Assembly (NCBI GenBank): GCA_907165135.1
Contig: OU015568.1
Coordinates: forward strand, 1,372,501 to 1,436,500
Source: Oikopleura dioica
Taxonomy: Eukaryota > Chordata > Appendicularia > Copelata > Oikopleuridae
DNA length: 64,000 bases
Reading direction: 5' to 3'
Shown: positions 1 through 10,735 of the stretch, in pieces
Layout: every line of letters starts with the position of its first letter
How positions within the stretch are numbered: the stretch's first letter is position 1
The notes under the pieces: model-generated
What the model was told of the DNA's origin: nothing
The model's input: only the letters and a program-made list of their open reading frames with translations
Database searches by the model: none
Program-made: the position numbers and the translations under genes

Positions 1-1408
1 CCCCGGCAACTAAATCAAAGCAAGTACCAACTGTCAGCATCCTGATTGCAGCCGTTTTTCAAAAACTGTCCAAAAATGAAATCAGTGCAGCCGTGCTCCG
101 CCCAATTTTTTCCCAGGAGGCGTTTTAGAGCTCTGCCTGTTTTTCGAACTCATCTTTTCCAACTTTCTATTCACTATTTTTAATTCAAATTTTGAATTTT
201 TTCAAATCGATTGCAGTTCTTTCGGCCACAGCCCGGGTTCGTCGAGCGTCTTTATTTTAGACCAGCCACAGCTCATTTATTCTGGCTCAGCCCGGGCTAC
301 GGTGCGGTTCTCTTCACACATGTCTATATCCTATTTACACCTGTGTTGGTGACCCTCAAGGTCGCTCCCTTTCTGGGGTCATCAACATTAGCTGTAAAGC
401 TCGGTGTTAGAGTGTCTGAAGGGAGCCCCCGTGTTTCAAATTTCACACAAACCCGCGTTTTTCCCATTTACACTACGTTTACTTCTGTTTTCAAAAACAT
501 CTGTTTATCTGCTCCTCTCATTTATCTCCTCTTTCATTTCGGCCTGACCTTATAGTCGTGCGTTCTATACCAGTGAGTGGCACTTCGCACATATTCCCGA
601 AGGGAGGGTGCCATTCTCTCAATAAGGTCCCAAATTATTCTGTTTACTGCAAAATCGAAATACAAAATCAATTATCGACCACTCTAATTTCAAATTTGAA
701 GCCTCTCTGTCTTCAACTTACGTCTTTTCAATGTTTTCATACATCTTTTACCGCAGGCTAGAATTTTAACGCAAACAATGGCAAGTTTGATCATGACAGT
801 CATTTCCAATCGTAAAATTTTTACGGTAAAAACGTCTTGTACGGCAGTTACACTCTATGACTCGTAGACTATGACAGAGGCAGGGATTGTGATGTCACTT
901 AGAGAGGCAATAAAATCAGGTGACGATTTGAAAAATTGAAACATCGGTGAGCATGTTTCTCATTAATCTTATCATGAAAAAGATGAGACAGATTGTCCAT
1001 CTCTTAAACTCATGCGTAGCTACGTTGACAGCTGCGAATCGTAACTTACGATTCGTAAGAAATGACGTTCAAGATCACCTCAACGAGTAAATCACTTCCG
1101 AAAAGACATAAAATTGGCAACTAAAAAACGTGCAAACGATGACGACGATGATTGACTCAAGCGCCGACGTGGCAGGATACTTGATCCTCGAATCCAGGAC
1201 TCATGAATGCGCGGAGGGCTTGAAAAACCATGACGTATAAAATGGTAAGTAGGGACCCTAACTTTAAGTTCACTGAACCAAAAGTTCAGGTTTGACTGCC
1301 TAGTTCAGTCACAAGTTCCTAGTTCAGACAAAGGCGCGAAACGGAACAATATTGGTTCTATATTTGATGTTATCGACATAAAGCATAAATACAGTAGTCA
1401 AAGGGTCT
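1..1408. other. No gene recognised
   Basis: Open frames here (for example 211-555) show no homology I recognise, no splice-supported continuation and no signal peptide. A small hairpin-forming palindrome lies near 1036-1060 (ACGAATCGTAA and its complement). I see no tRNA and no clear terminal repeats. Confidence 0.4.
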
Positions 1409-1771
1409 TTGAATAACAAAAAGCTTCCGTTTCATTCAAAAATATTATGTAATAGACGATGTCAAAAAAGTATTCTTTACGACTTCAACTCGTCTTGGGT
1501 TATTGTTGTCTCCGCCCTAGCGGAAAATTTCCGTGGCCTGCTGGGTAGCTATGTCATTCCTTCGCACATAATGAAAAGGGAAAATCGAGTTGTTATAAAC
1601 TCCCTCCCGTTCTTTAAATTACACAGATTTACTGAATACTTAAAACGCTAATAAGCCGATTTCTCCAAGAAAATGCAAGAGTACGACATCTACTGCTACA
1701 GAGAAATGAGCGAGGATGAGATGGACTTCGAACTCATGAGTTGTGAACTCGATGATTTGGAATTAAAATAA
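1409..1771 (+). CDS. Possible small gene, unrecognised
   Basis: A frame opens at 1409 and runs to a double TAA at 1652-1657. The same frame is open again to a stop at 1771, with an acidic tail of about 32 residues (EMSEDEMDFELMS). A GT-AG intron beginning at GTTGTTATAA and ending just before AAAATGCAAG would join the two halves in frame, and an AATAAA follows at 1887-1892. The central segment WVIVVSALAENF looks like the end of a signal peptide, but no good start codon sits just before it. I do not recognise the protein; the call rests only on frame, splice-like signals and the polyadenylation motif. Confidence 0.2.
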
Positions 1772-2303
1772 CTATGGGCCATAGTCTATCGTCGGTCTGA
1801 CATGATAGACGAAAAGTTTATCGCTTCTTTTACCATTCTGCTTGCACACTTCCCACCTTTTCCAACTGTAAATATCTGACTGAAAGAATAAATATCTTGA
1901 AAATCAATTTAATTGTGGCTTTAGATATTGAGAGGCCTAATAAAAATTCAAACATTCACGCGCTCATGAAATTGATCATTTCTAGATGAGAATCTTAGTT
2001 AAATTTAACGATTTATCAAAATGCTAATTAAAGCATCATATTCAATTGATCACCATTCAGAATGGTCCATTCTAGTTTAAAAATTTGATGCGGTCTTTCA
2101 TGGCTAGTGGCGGTCAATGAAGAGGAAGTAAAAATGGTTGGGCTTCAAATCTCACCATAAAGATTCATTCAAAATCTTCATGAGAGGAAACATAAGAATT
2201 ATTTTCGGGCCAACTGACCACATCAAGTACTAATTTTTCAGAAATAATAGCCAAGTTTATCTTGAGCCGATAAAAACGAAACAACAATAAATGCTTTTGA
2301 ACT
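1772..2303. other. Gap with no recognised gene
   Basis: AT-rich sequence between two small genes. It contains the AATAAA at 1887-1892 that may serve the candidate gene just upstream. Nothing else is supported. Confidence 0.4.
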
Positions 2304-2662
2304 TTATTTGGAAACAGACATTCGTTCGAATCGCTTGATTTTCTCCGCTAGAGCTGCCATGTCGGGCTCTACTCTTGATTTTCGACGGATTTCTTGATGT
2401 TCAGTTTTTGGAGTTTCAAAAGTTTCGAAAGTTGCATATGTTGAGTTCTTCGAAACTCGGGAGTAGAGAGGTCGAATGTGAACACTTGATCTTCTTGGAC
2501 GGTATTCTCCGGCGATTGAGAGGTCTAAAATGCGATGTTTTCGGAATAAAATGCTCTTTGACGCTCTTATTTATAATGAAAAGAAATCTCTAAAGGACTA
2601 AAACCTGCAAAACTCTTCTGAATTGGATCCCATCGACTCATCTTCACGATATCTGAAGCCAT
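2304..2662 (-). CDS. Small basic protein, two exons, unknown
   Basis: Two exons (2662-2605 and 2524-2304) joined by a GT-AG intron of 80 nt give 92 residues with an exact frame. The protein starts MASDIVKMSRWDPIQKSFA and ends KIKRFERMSVSK. It is rich in Arg, Ser and Thr, has no signal peptide or membrane segment, and its last 20 residues could form an amphipathic helix. The stop codon overlaps an AATAAA (TAAATAAA context), typical of very short 3' ends in compact genomes. The start codon lies only 13 nt from the target-site duplication of a transposon (element 2684-3216), so that element occupies the promoter or 5' leader. I do not recognise a family. Confidence 0.55.
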
Positions 2663-2683
2663 TTTTCCGCTCTCGCCTTTCTC

Positions 2684-3216
2684 CGGGTACCCTCCCAATC
2701 CCTGGGCAAAATCGAAAATCCAGGGATTCGGAGGGTCAAATCCAAAATGTTCTAGAAATAGCTTTTAGCTGTTTTAAATCAGATTCATTGATTAGTTTTC
2801 TCTAAAAATTTGTTAGGGTTGAAAGCAAAACAACTTTAGCGTACTTGTTAAATGCTCTAATGTAATATTTGTGACTCACAAATTGTGAGCGTATACTATT
2901 GATTAACTTGAAATGATTTTTAAGCCTTAAAATCTTCATTTATATCGTCTGATAATTATTTTGAAAAAATGTGGGTTGGAAAATTACTTTTTGCCTTCAT
3001 TCAATTTTCCTCTTTTTAGGGTTAGTGTTTAATCAAATATGACATACAAGCTATCTTATAATATGCGTAAATTTTTGATATATTTTGAAAAATGATAAAT
3101 GAAAGGTGTTTTTTGATCATTTGTAGGGGTTTTCTAGAACATCACCCTCCGAATCCCTGGATTTTTGCCAAAAACCCAGGGATTCGGAGGGTGCCCAGGG
3201 ATTCGGAGGGTCACCC
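2684..3216. mobile_element. Non-autonomous DNA transposon, copy 1, 8-bp TSD
   Basis: The 533-bp element begins CGGGTACCCTCC and ends GGAGGGTCACCC, with imperfect inverted ends and repeated subterminal CCAGGGATTCGGAGGGT motifs. It is flanked by a perfect 8-bp direct repeat CCTTTCTC (2676-2683 and 3217-3224). A closely similar copy lies at 28027-28547 with its own, different 8-bp duplication. No transposase frame is present. An 8-bp duplication is typical of the hAT superfamily, but superfamily assignment is inference because the terminal bases are not a textbook hAT end. Confidence 0.85.
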
Positions 3217-3554
3217 CCTTTCTCCCCGGCCGCAATTTCAAATAATCGAAGGCCACTTACAAAAATTACAAAGAAAAATCGCGCACAGAAGCGTTTCTAT
3301 TATTTTTGACCTCGTGCTCGATAATCATTTTGGAGCTTCTTTATTTGAGCAACACTCGATAGTCGTCCGGAATAATGACAATCAGCGGAAATCATTGTAA
3401 ATAGCAACACCATTCAAGCCAGTCAAAATTAACCAAAGATAAGCCATTAATCTGTCAATGGATTTACAATGCTTTCCAGCGAATGTACACTGTAGAAGTA
3501 GATCGAACGACTCCTCTGCTTTCGTCTAGCTTTGACTTTATTTACAAATAAGTT

Positions 3555-3767
3555 TCAGAGAGAGAATTGACTTTTAAACTCTTCATCAATCGGGTAATCT
3601 TCTCCGTACTCATCCGGGCCGTACTCATAGTCGAGCATTTTGAAGAAAGCGGGATCCTCCTCTTCGAGATATTCAAAAAACTTCTCCATGTCGCCCAGCT
3701 GGCCAAATGTACTGGGCTGAGCCGAGATCGCGAAAATAGCGAAGCCGAAAAATGTGAAAATATTCAT
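3555..3767 (-). CDS. Small secreted acidic protein
   Basis: A single-exon frame of 70 residues. It begins with a clear signal peptide (MNIFTFFGFAIFAISA, cleavage likely near the Ala-Gln), followed by a strongly acidic, Tyr/Phe-rich mature part (DYEYGPDEYGEDYPIDEEF). An AATAAA follows about 15 nt past the stop on this strand. The composition suits an extracellular or calcium-binding peptide, such as a house or matrix component, but that is inference. No family is recognised. Confidence 0.55.
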   Translation of the reverse strand: MNIFTFFGFAIFAISAQPSTFGQLGDMEKFFEYLEEEDPAFFKMLDYEYGPDEYGEDYPIDEEFKSQFSL

Positions 3768-3833
3768 TTTTCCTTTTTCTTGTTTTCAACTCTTGAAGAT
3801 GTGGATTACAGAAGAGTACGCGAGCTGATATAG

Positions 3834-5170
3834 GATGCCAACGACGGGCGTTAATTATTCAAGGGAATATTTATCTAATTCATGGCTGCGAAAATAATCC
3901 GAAATTACTGTCTGTTATCATAGGCTTCTAAAGAAGCGCGGGAACGCAATCAAACGACTACAGTATTTTCATTCAAAACAGGGCTAATTTGAGGAGACAG
4001 AAGAGCAAATGTTTTCATGCCTCGACGTTTCCTCATCCTTTTTTGCAACCTTAACTGTTTATTTATGGTTCAAGACGGATTCTAAAGGGTTGACAAAAAA
4101 ATGATTCGCGTTTGACATACGACTCTTTACCCAGGTATCCTTGATAGGTATCATATCTGAAAGATATGTCAATGTATTGTCGATATTCAAGGCCTCGAAA
4201 GTACCACAAGCTTTGAAATAATATGGAGAAATCTTCACTGTAGAATCTACAGTTCATTTTATAAGTACTAAGTTAGTACTACGAACATACATAAAGTATG
4301 CACTAAGTTGACACTACGAAATTAACGAAATCAACGAAATAACAGGTTGATCAATACCTGCCTAGATCATGCCAGGTGACTTCAATAACTGCTAAGTAAG
4401 TCAGTTCATTTTGCCCTGCTTGAATATACAGTTAAATATAAACTGTAAGATGCGCTTATTAGGAGGCTTACTAAGTAAGCCTTACTTACTGGTGGTAAGA
4501 GGGCCCACTTTGATAATTTCAAAAAAATTCTTTCAGGCTTGAAAATCCTGAAAAAACTGCGAGTGTAGGTTTATAGAGCTCGCTGAGACGAGTCGATTGC
4601 TACCTCTTGCTCCTAAAAACTCAAAGATTTTCGGCCTCTGCGAGCGATAAGAAGGTCTCTTATCAAAAATTTTGATTCCACCGCCGTTTTTGTTTTAGAA
4701 TAGCAGGAATCACGTGTGACCCCGGAAAATGATCCTAATGATCGGTTCTATTGACAGGCGAAATTTCAGACCTTCATCATTTGTCCCGCCGAGTTTATCA
4801 GCAAAAAACCGTTTGCGGAAAAATGGGACTGAAAATGGGCCGAAAATTAGGAACAAATCGACAGTAATCCTATAATAATTAAAAATTGAAGGAAACATAG
4901 GGTCTCTTCAATTTCCAGCTGTTATTTTTTTCGTTAGATTTGTTTATTAATATCGTGCTCGATAGATTGACTGATCGCTCCGATAGAAAGTTGAAGAATA
5001 TATAGTAGATTGGCAGATAAAGGGATGAAGAAAAAGGGAGAACGGCGGATAATAAATTAATCAAAAGACAAGAAGGAACTGAAAGCTTGGAAATAAATAA
5101 ATATATCACGGAGGGGAAAGTATTGTTCTTTTTTCAGGAGGTAGCGTTTAGGGAAGCGTTTGAGACGTAA
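3834..5170. other. Gap with no recognised gene
   Basis: About 1.3 kb downstream of WDR11 and upstream of the small secreted gene. The open frames at 4063-4257 and 4710-5109 are AT-rich and look non-coding. Short palindromes around 4460-4480 (GGCTTACTAAGTAAGCC) are visible. No terminal repeats or RNA gene were found. Confidence 0.4.
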
Positions 5171-8100
5171 TTATATTGCAAGGAATTTTCGCTGGTCGAC
5201 AGGAATCGCGTATTTTTCGTAGACTTCCAGAAGATTGGAGTTGAGGATTTCAAAGACAGAAGATTCAGCCTAATAATAAATTTGATCCCAGGTCAAAATT
5301 AATGCTGTTTTCAAATAACAACAACAAACCTTGATCGTCGGCTGCAGGCAGTGAAGCACCAAGCATCGAAAAATCTGATTATGCGCAGCAAAAAGTTGAA
5401 ACAGCTCATCAAATTTAGAAGACTCAATCATCAATGCTACAGCTATCGAACTGCGGCCGTTCTAAAAACCAAAATTAACAATGGGTTCCACTCAAAACGA
5501 AAAGTCCAAGCCCCAAGTTCAAACCAACCTTCAACGCTTCAGATATCCACTTTGCTTCAACTTTTGCGGCTGTTTCTTTCAGCTCCTCCTCGTCGTTGTT
5601 GTTTTCGATGGTTGACAAAATCTGTCGCGCCAAGATGAAGTGCCCAGCGTCCAGCAGTTGCCCAATTGCTTCTTTGACACACCTCGAAATCATCAAAAGC
5701 TCAACACCATCTAAGATCTTCCCGGCGCCAATTAGACTAGCTGACATCATTTTTATGTGGCTTTTCACAAGTTCGGCGTTTCCTTCCTCTGAACATAAAA
5801 GCGTGACGAGCCCGCGAAGGCCGTTTTCTTCAAAATTCGGCTTGTCGACGGAAGTTGAGAGGAGCTTTTCTATCGCCTGGTCGCGCTTATTGAAGATGGA
5901 GAGGAGCTGCGTAAGGCGACGAAGGTGTTGTGGCTCGCCAGGAGTTTGGCATGAAAGCCGGGCAAGTCTTACGAATAGGGTTTATTTTGGTCGACATAAT
6001 TACAAAAACAACTAACCTGGATTCAATATTGAGTTTGATCCTTTCTCTTCCATTGACTGTTCCTCCAGCGAGCCAGCTATCCGAATCAAGATTGCCCTCC
6101 ATCACCGCTCTCAAATGAAGAACGAATTCAAAGTCTCGCTGGCTTCCCGTCTTGCCAATGCTCCTTACAAGTTCATCAAGATCAAAATCACCCTCCTTAC
6201 TCGCTGCCAAGCAGCCTTGAATCACTTTAAGATCGAAGAGCTCATCGGCGTTTTCTTTGGCGATTTGAGAGCGAGGGTGATACATCATCTTGTCGAAGCG
6301 GAGGTTTTCGTTGACGATTCGGATTGATCCATCGAGACATTCTAGTGCGATTTGATCGCCTGAAACCCACTGGGCAGATTTGGCCTCGAGAGTTTTGAAC
6401 TTAGCGCGAGAGACTTCAGAAAGCTCCTAAGAATAAGGGTATCAAGATGTTAACTTAAGGGTAATCCTATACATCGGCGCGGCGCTGCTCGCTCGATCCG
6501 CACTCCGCCAGAACCTATTTTTCACTAGCCCATAAAATCCCAACGGAGTGAGAGTTTTTCAAAATTCAAAAAGATTTAAGATGCTTAAACTCTCTACTAT
6601 TCCTCTAGCAAAAATGAAAAAAATCGGCAACGAGGAACCATCTGAAAACCGCCGGTTTCCTTCAAAAGACATTTCCCGCCCAATTTCTCATTCAAATTTC
6701 ACAAAAATCAGATGGTCTTGTAGAGAATCGTCTGTTCTACAATTCTTGTTTCTTAGATTTTCTTTTTACGCTCACAAAAATTCTCTATGATAGTTTGAAG
6801 AGAGTGCTATTATTTTCTGCGCGAGCGCGCCGTGAGAAATAGGAAGCAAAGAGGCGCGAGGAAGAATAGCGCTCTTTTCAAATGACCATATAAAATTATT
6901 GAGAGCACAAAAACAAAATCTAAGAAACAGGAATTGTAGAGCAGACGATTCTCTACAAGACCATCTGATTTTTGTGAAATTTGAATGAGAAATTGGGCGG
7001 GAAATGTCTTTTGAAGGAAACCGGCGGTTTTCAGATGGTTCCTCGTTGCCGATTTTTTTCATTTTTGCTAGAGGAATAGTAGAGAGTTTAAGCATCTTAA
7101 ATCTTTTTGAATTTTGAAAAACTCTCACTCCGTTGGGATTTTATGGGCTAGTGAAAAATAGGTTCTGGGGGAGAGCGAATCGAGCGAGCAGCGCCGCGCC
7201 GATGTATAGGATTACCCTTAAGAGGAAATGATAACCTGAATGTCCCAGACAGAGATTTCCTTCTCGCCTTGAATAATCGCTAGTGTATTTCCTCTTCCAG
7301 GAGCGAAGCTTATCCCTTTTGGTTTTCGCAATTCGAGGGGTTTCGTCGCTCTCGTTTTGCTCTTTGTATCGATGCAACAAACAAAGCCATCATTGTACGC
7401 TAAGAGCATCAAATTACTCTTCCAGGCAGCAGCAGAAACAGTGCCGATCTCTGCTTTTAGTCGATTTTCTTTGTCCTCGCGGAGCTTTGTATCGAGAACA
7501 TTGAGAATTCTGATGCGGTTTTCAAGGTCGAAAAACATAATTCTCTCTTCTGGCCCTTCTTTTGACAACCAGCAGGGCGCTTGGTACATGTACGGCGAGT
7601 TGAAGCTCGGAAAACGTCGGAGAAGCTTCCCTGTTCGACAGTAGAACTCTGGTGGCTGGTAGACTTTTGCCTCGCCGAGGAAATCAGAGTTGAAGAAGAT
7701 GAGTAAGTGGCGGGAGGAAGGCGAGGGAAGGATTTTTTCAATCGCAGACTCGTTATTCTTTCGCCGAAGAACCCGTGTGCGACCTGAAGATACAGTAAGA
7801 AAACAGTCTTATCAATAGAAATGTTTTTCATAAGTGAACCGCTATTTCGATATTTACTTCAAGCGACTTGGCATCAAAAGAAGTACCTATTATTTCGATT
7901 TGCATAGAAAGTTTGTATTCGAAGAAACCGGACTGAAGAAATGGGGCAGTTTTGTATAAAATTTCAAACGACGATTTTCGAGGATTGATACAAAATTTGA
8001 CCACGCCCGTGATAGTCAGTGCTTGATCCCTTCTTGTATCATTTTTCAGGCGGCCTTGCATCAGATAATGCGATCAATGTCAATATCCGGCGACGGAAAA

Positions 8101-10116
8101 GTGCGCGGAGAAGACAAGTTCTAAGGAGTTGCGGTCATCTTATTAAGATTCATCTCAAGTTAAGGAGCTAAGGCTTAAGGACTACCGCTGGACATCTGTT
8201 CGACCGTACTTGGTCATCTTTCAACTTGAAAACCGAAACTAAAGAGCTTTCTTACCGGAGAAAATATTCAGCAGAGTAACGACATTGTTAACTGTAGTTT
8301 CCGCAGCTCCACTCGTCGAAGCCCAGGAGATCACGTGTTCTGCGTCTATCCAACACATTCCTTTAATCTGCGTCGAGTGGACCGAGAGCTCTCGCTCGCA
8401 TTTGCCAGAATAGAGGTCGATTATTTGAACGTTTCCGTTTTTCATCCCCCTAGCAGCACGTGGTCGCCAGTTCAAAAAGTTCTTCGTCGAAACGGGCGGA
8501 CCAAGAGAGATTATTGTATCTCTTGGAGCGATGGAATGACCGTTTTGCCCAGCAAGACGGAGAGTCAAGTTTCTCTGCTCGACTTTGCCGAGCTCCATAT
8601 CAGTAGCGGTTATCTCTGTAGGACCCAGAAGACGGCCGAGGAAATCTCCATTCGATTGGTTGCTCTCCTTCAAGACAAAGAACTTGCCATCGTTTTCGCG
8701 CTCTTGGCAGACTTCTAGCTTGAATTTGAGGACCCGCGAATCAGTCAGAAGCAAGCTTATATTCGTCTCCGATCTCGGATCGACGATCAATCCTCTGCAT
8801 TTGCACCAGCCGGTCATGCGCAAACCATCAGACTGGCAAGCGTTCTGGAGCTTAAGCCCTTTGTCGATGTTCTTTTCCGAGATCTGAAAAGCCCTGACGG
8901 AGATGGAAGCATTTTCATGAGCAGCGTACAGAGCTGGTCGGTACTTAGCCGCGTAAATAGAAATTATCGGCGACGTCGACTTGTCCATCTCGACGAGAGA
9001 GAAAATATCGAGCGTTGCCATGTCAAAAATGACGATCGCTCGACGAAACGCAAGATATGCCATGGTTGGCATTGACGGCATAAGTCCGAAGCCGACACTT
9101 TGCGAGAAGTCGGCCAGATCGGATGATTGGGGAAGATGGTCACGGGAAAAGACAAACTTTCGCTGGGGATAATCGAGGTACAGTCGACGAGGACTTTTCG
9201 CCGGTTCTTTCTCGATAGAAAAGTCGATGATCTTCAAAATCGCCTTGTCGGTTTGGACAAAGAGCTTGCTTTGCTCTTGGAGATCAACGACGAGGCGAAG
9301 GATGTTCTCGTCTCTTCCAAGATCGAGCTTCGAGTTCCAGACAAAAGCGCCAGTTGTTGAGTTGATCAAGAAGATCTGAGAGCTCGTCGCGGCAACGAAG
9401 AACTGCGACGTGTTTTGCGTTGATGCAAAGTCTGTGAGCCATTGAAGGGATGCAACGGTCGCTGGGAGAGAGGCTTTGGAGACGATCTTGTTCGCTAGAA
9501 CGTCCCAGACGAGGATGTCACCATTGTTGTACGAGGCTAAAAGTCGCGAGCGTTGGCAACCTTTATTCAGGGCTCCACTTAGGAGTTAACGCTGGAACGC
9601 ATATCGACCCATTTTTGGGTAAGGCGCTGAAATATGCCTTCAGAAATCATCATTTTCTAGTTTTTAAACAACAGATGAGAGATTTTATATGTATCTATCC
9701 TTGTAGTTTATTGTCTAAAGATCTTGTTTATGATAAAATTTGGGTTGATGTAAGCAAGAAAACGGGTCTACGGCCTCTCACCCAAAAATGGGTCGATATG
9801 CGTTCCGGGAAAAAAACCATTTCATGCGTTCCGGCGTTAAGATTTCTACAATATTTTTCTAAATAAAAATGAGGATTTGAATGGAAATAAAGATCGTCCC
9901 TGGCCCTGGTTCAAATTTTAAGATATCGATTTTCCGTCCTGAATTCGAATTGAGAGAGATGACTGATTGTCCTGTCACTTGTTCTCGAATATCAATGAGG
10001 TCGTTAGCAGAAATCGCTACAAGGCCGGACCAAGAAGCATCCACTCCAAGTGTGTCGATGCCGAAGCTGGCGCCCGCCTGCTGCCGGGGACGGATTCTGT
10101 CTTCTAGGGCAGTCAT
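5171..10116 (-). CDS. WDR11: WD-repeat protein WDR11
   Basis: Eight exons (10116-9899, 9577-8256, 8054-7887, 7783-7236, 6426-6017, 5967-5529, 5461-5330, 5269-5171) sum to 3336 nt, 1111 residues, in one frame. WDR11 is a double beta-propeller scaffold. From family knowledge it acts at endosome-to-Golgi vesicle capture with FAM91A1 and has been linked to hedgehog signalling and cilia. Seen here: WD-type strands such as LASYNNGDILVWDV and NVQIIDLYSGKCERELSVHS followed by IKGMCWIDAEHVISW, both alignable by eye to human WDR11. The C-terminal helical region is also conserved (GAGKILDGVELLMISRCV). Intron 1 has no usable GT donor and fits only as GA-AG (see findings). Two TTAA-flanked mobile elements lie in introns 1 and 4. 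The short C-terminal tail differs from vertebrates. Confidence 0.93.
6459..7217. mobile_element. Fold-back TTAA-flanked element in WDR11 intron
   Basis: A 759-bp element flanked by TTAA at 6455-6458 and 7218-7221. The ends are long, nearly perfect inverted arms of about 330 bp beginning GGGTAATCCTATACATCGG, separated by a short spacer near 6790-6870. Each arm reads as an open frame of 80 or more residues, which is a mirror effect of the inverted arms and not a gene. TTAA target duplication is typical of piggyBac-type transposition; no transposase is present. It lies wholly inside the intron between WDR11 exons 4 and 5. Confidence 0.85.
9590..9836. mobile_element. TTAA-flanked element in WDR11 intron 1
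   Basis: A 247-bp element flanked by TTAA (9586-9589 and 9837-9840) with inverted ends CGCTGGAACGCA and TGCGTTCCGGCG. Inner inverted repeats carry ATCGACCCATTTTTGGGT. The right arm has an extra short duplicated piece. Its left TTAA lies about 8 nt from the splice acceptor of exon 2. No coding capacity. Confidence 0.75.
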
Positions 10117-10735
10117 TTTCGATGATTTTACATTCTAAAGTTGAGGATTTTCAAGAAAGGGGAGTTCGAAGGCAATTTTATTTGAAGTAAGAAGAGTTAG
10201 AGAAGCTGGAAGCGTGAGCAGTTAGTTTGTCAGTTGTTTGAAATAAGGAAATGTACAGTTCGGGGAGTATTTTGTTGGAATTGAGGATAAGGATGCAGAA
10301 TAACGACATGTTTTTTCGTTGGATACTTTCTGGCGATGGATTCGTTTGAATATGAAGCGTTTGTTTTGATTTTACAAGGGCCCCATATCCGGGTATTTCA
10401 GCTTGACGTTGTCTTAAAAGAAACGGTTAGATAACCACTTAAATTTTCGCTATTTTCCAATTAAAGCTAGGAAAAAAATTTAAAATGAGATCAATTGACT
10501 CGTAAAATCGATAACGCTATCGTTTGACGTGTATTTTAACGAATTAGACGGATTAAACGAGCCCAGAATAGGTATCTAGGAAGATTCCTCGTTAAAGGAA
10601 GCGCTGGAAAATTTTTACACGATCCTTTCATAATCATGAATTTCAATCAGTCTAAGGCTGGATAAAACCAGTCTCGAAACAACCAAAATACAATATAAAA
10701 GAAAGACTGTCAGAGACACTGCCATTTGGAAAAAT
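10117..10735. other. Shared divergent upstream region
   Basis: WDR11 (-) and the isocitrate dehydrogenase (+) diverge from this 619-bp gap, so it must hold both promoters. It is AT-rich. I see no convincing TATA box or repeat; a direct call of promoter elements is not supported. Confidence 0.4.

Noticed and set aside
211-761. Open frames at the left edge as genes
   Set aside because: No recognisable family, no splice signals in phase and no start context; similar frames occur by chance in this composition.
6548-7128. Two long opposite-strand frames with the same protein sequence (starting MRVFQNSKRF)
   Set aside because: They are mirror images of the inverted arms of the TTAA element in a WDR11 intron; no homology and no splice support.
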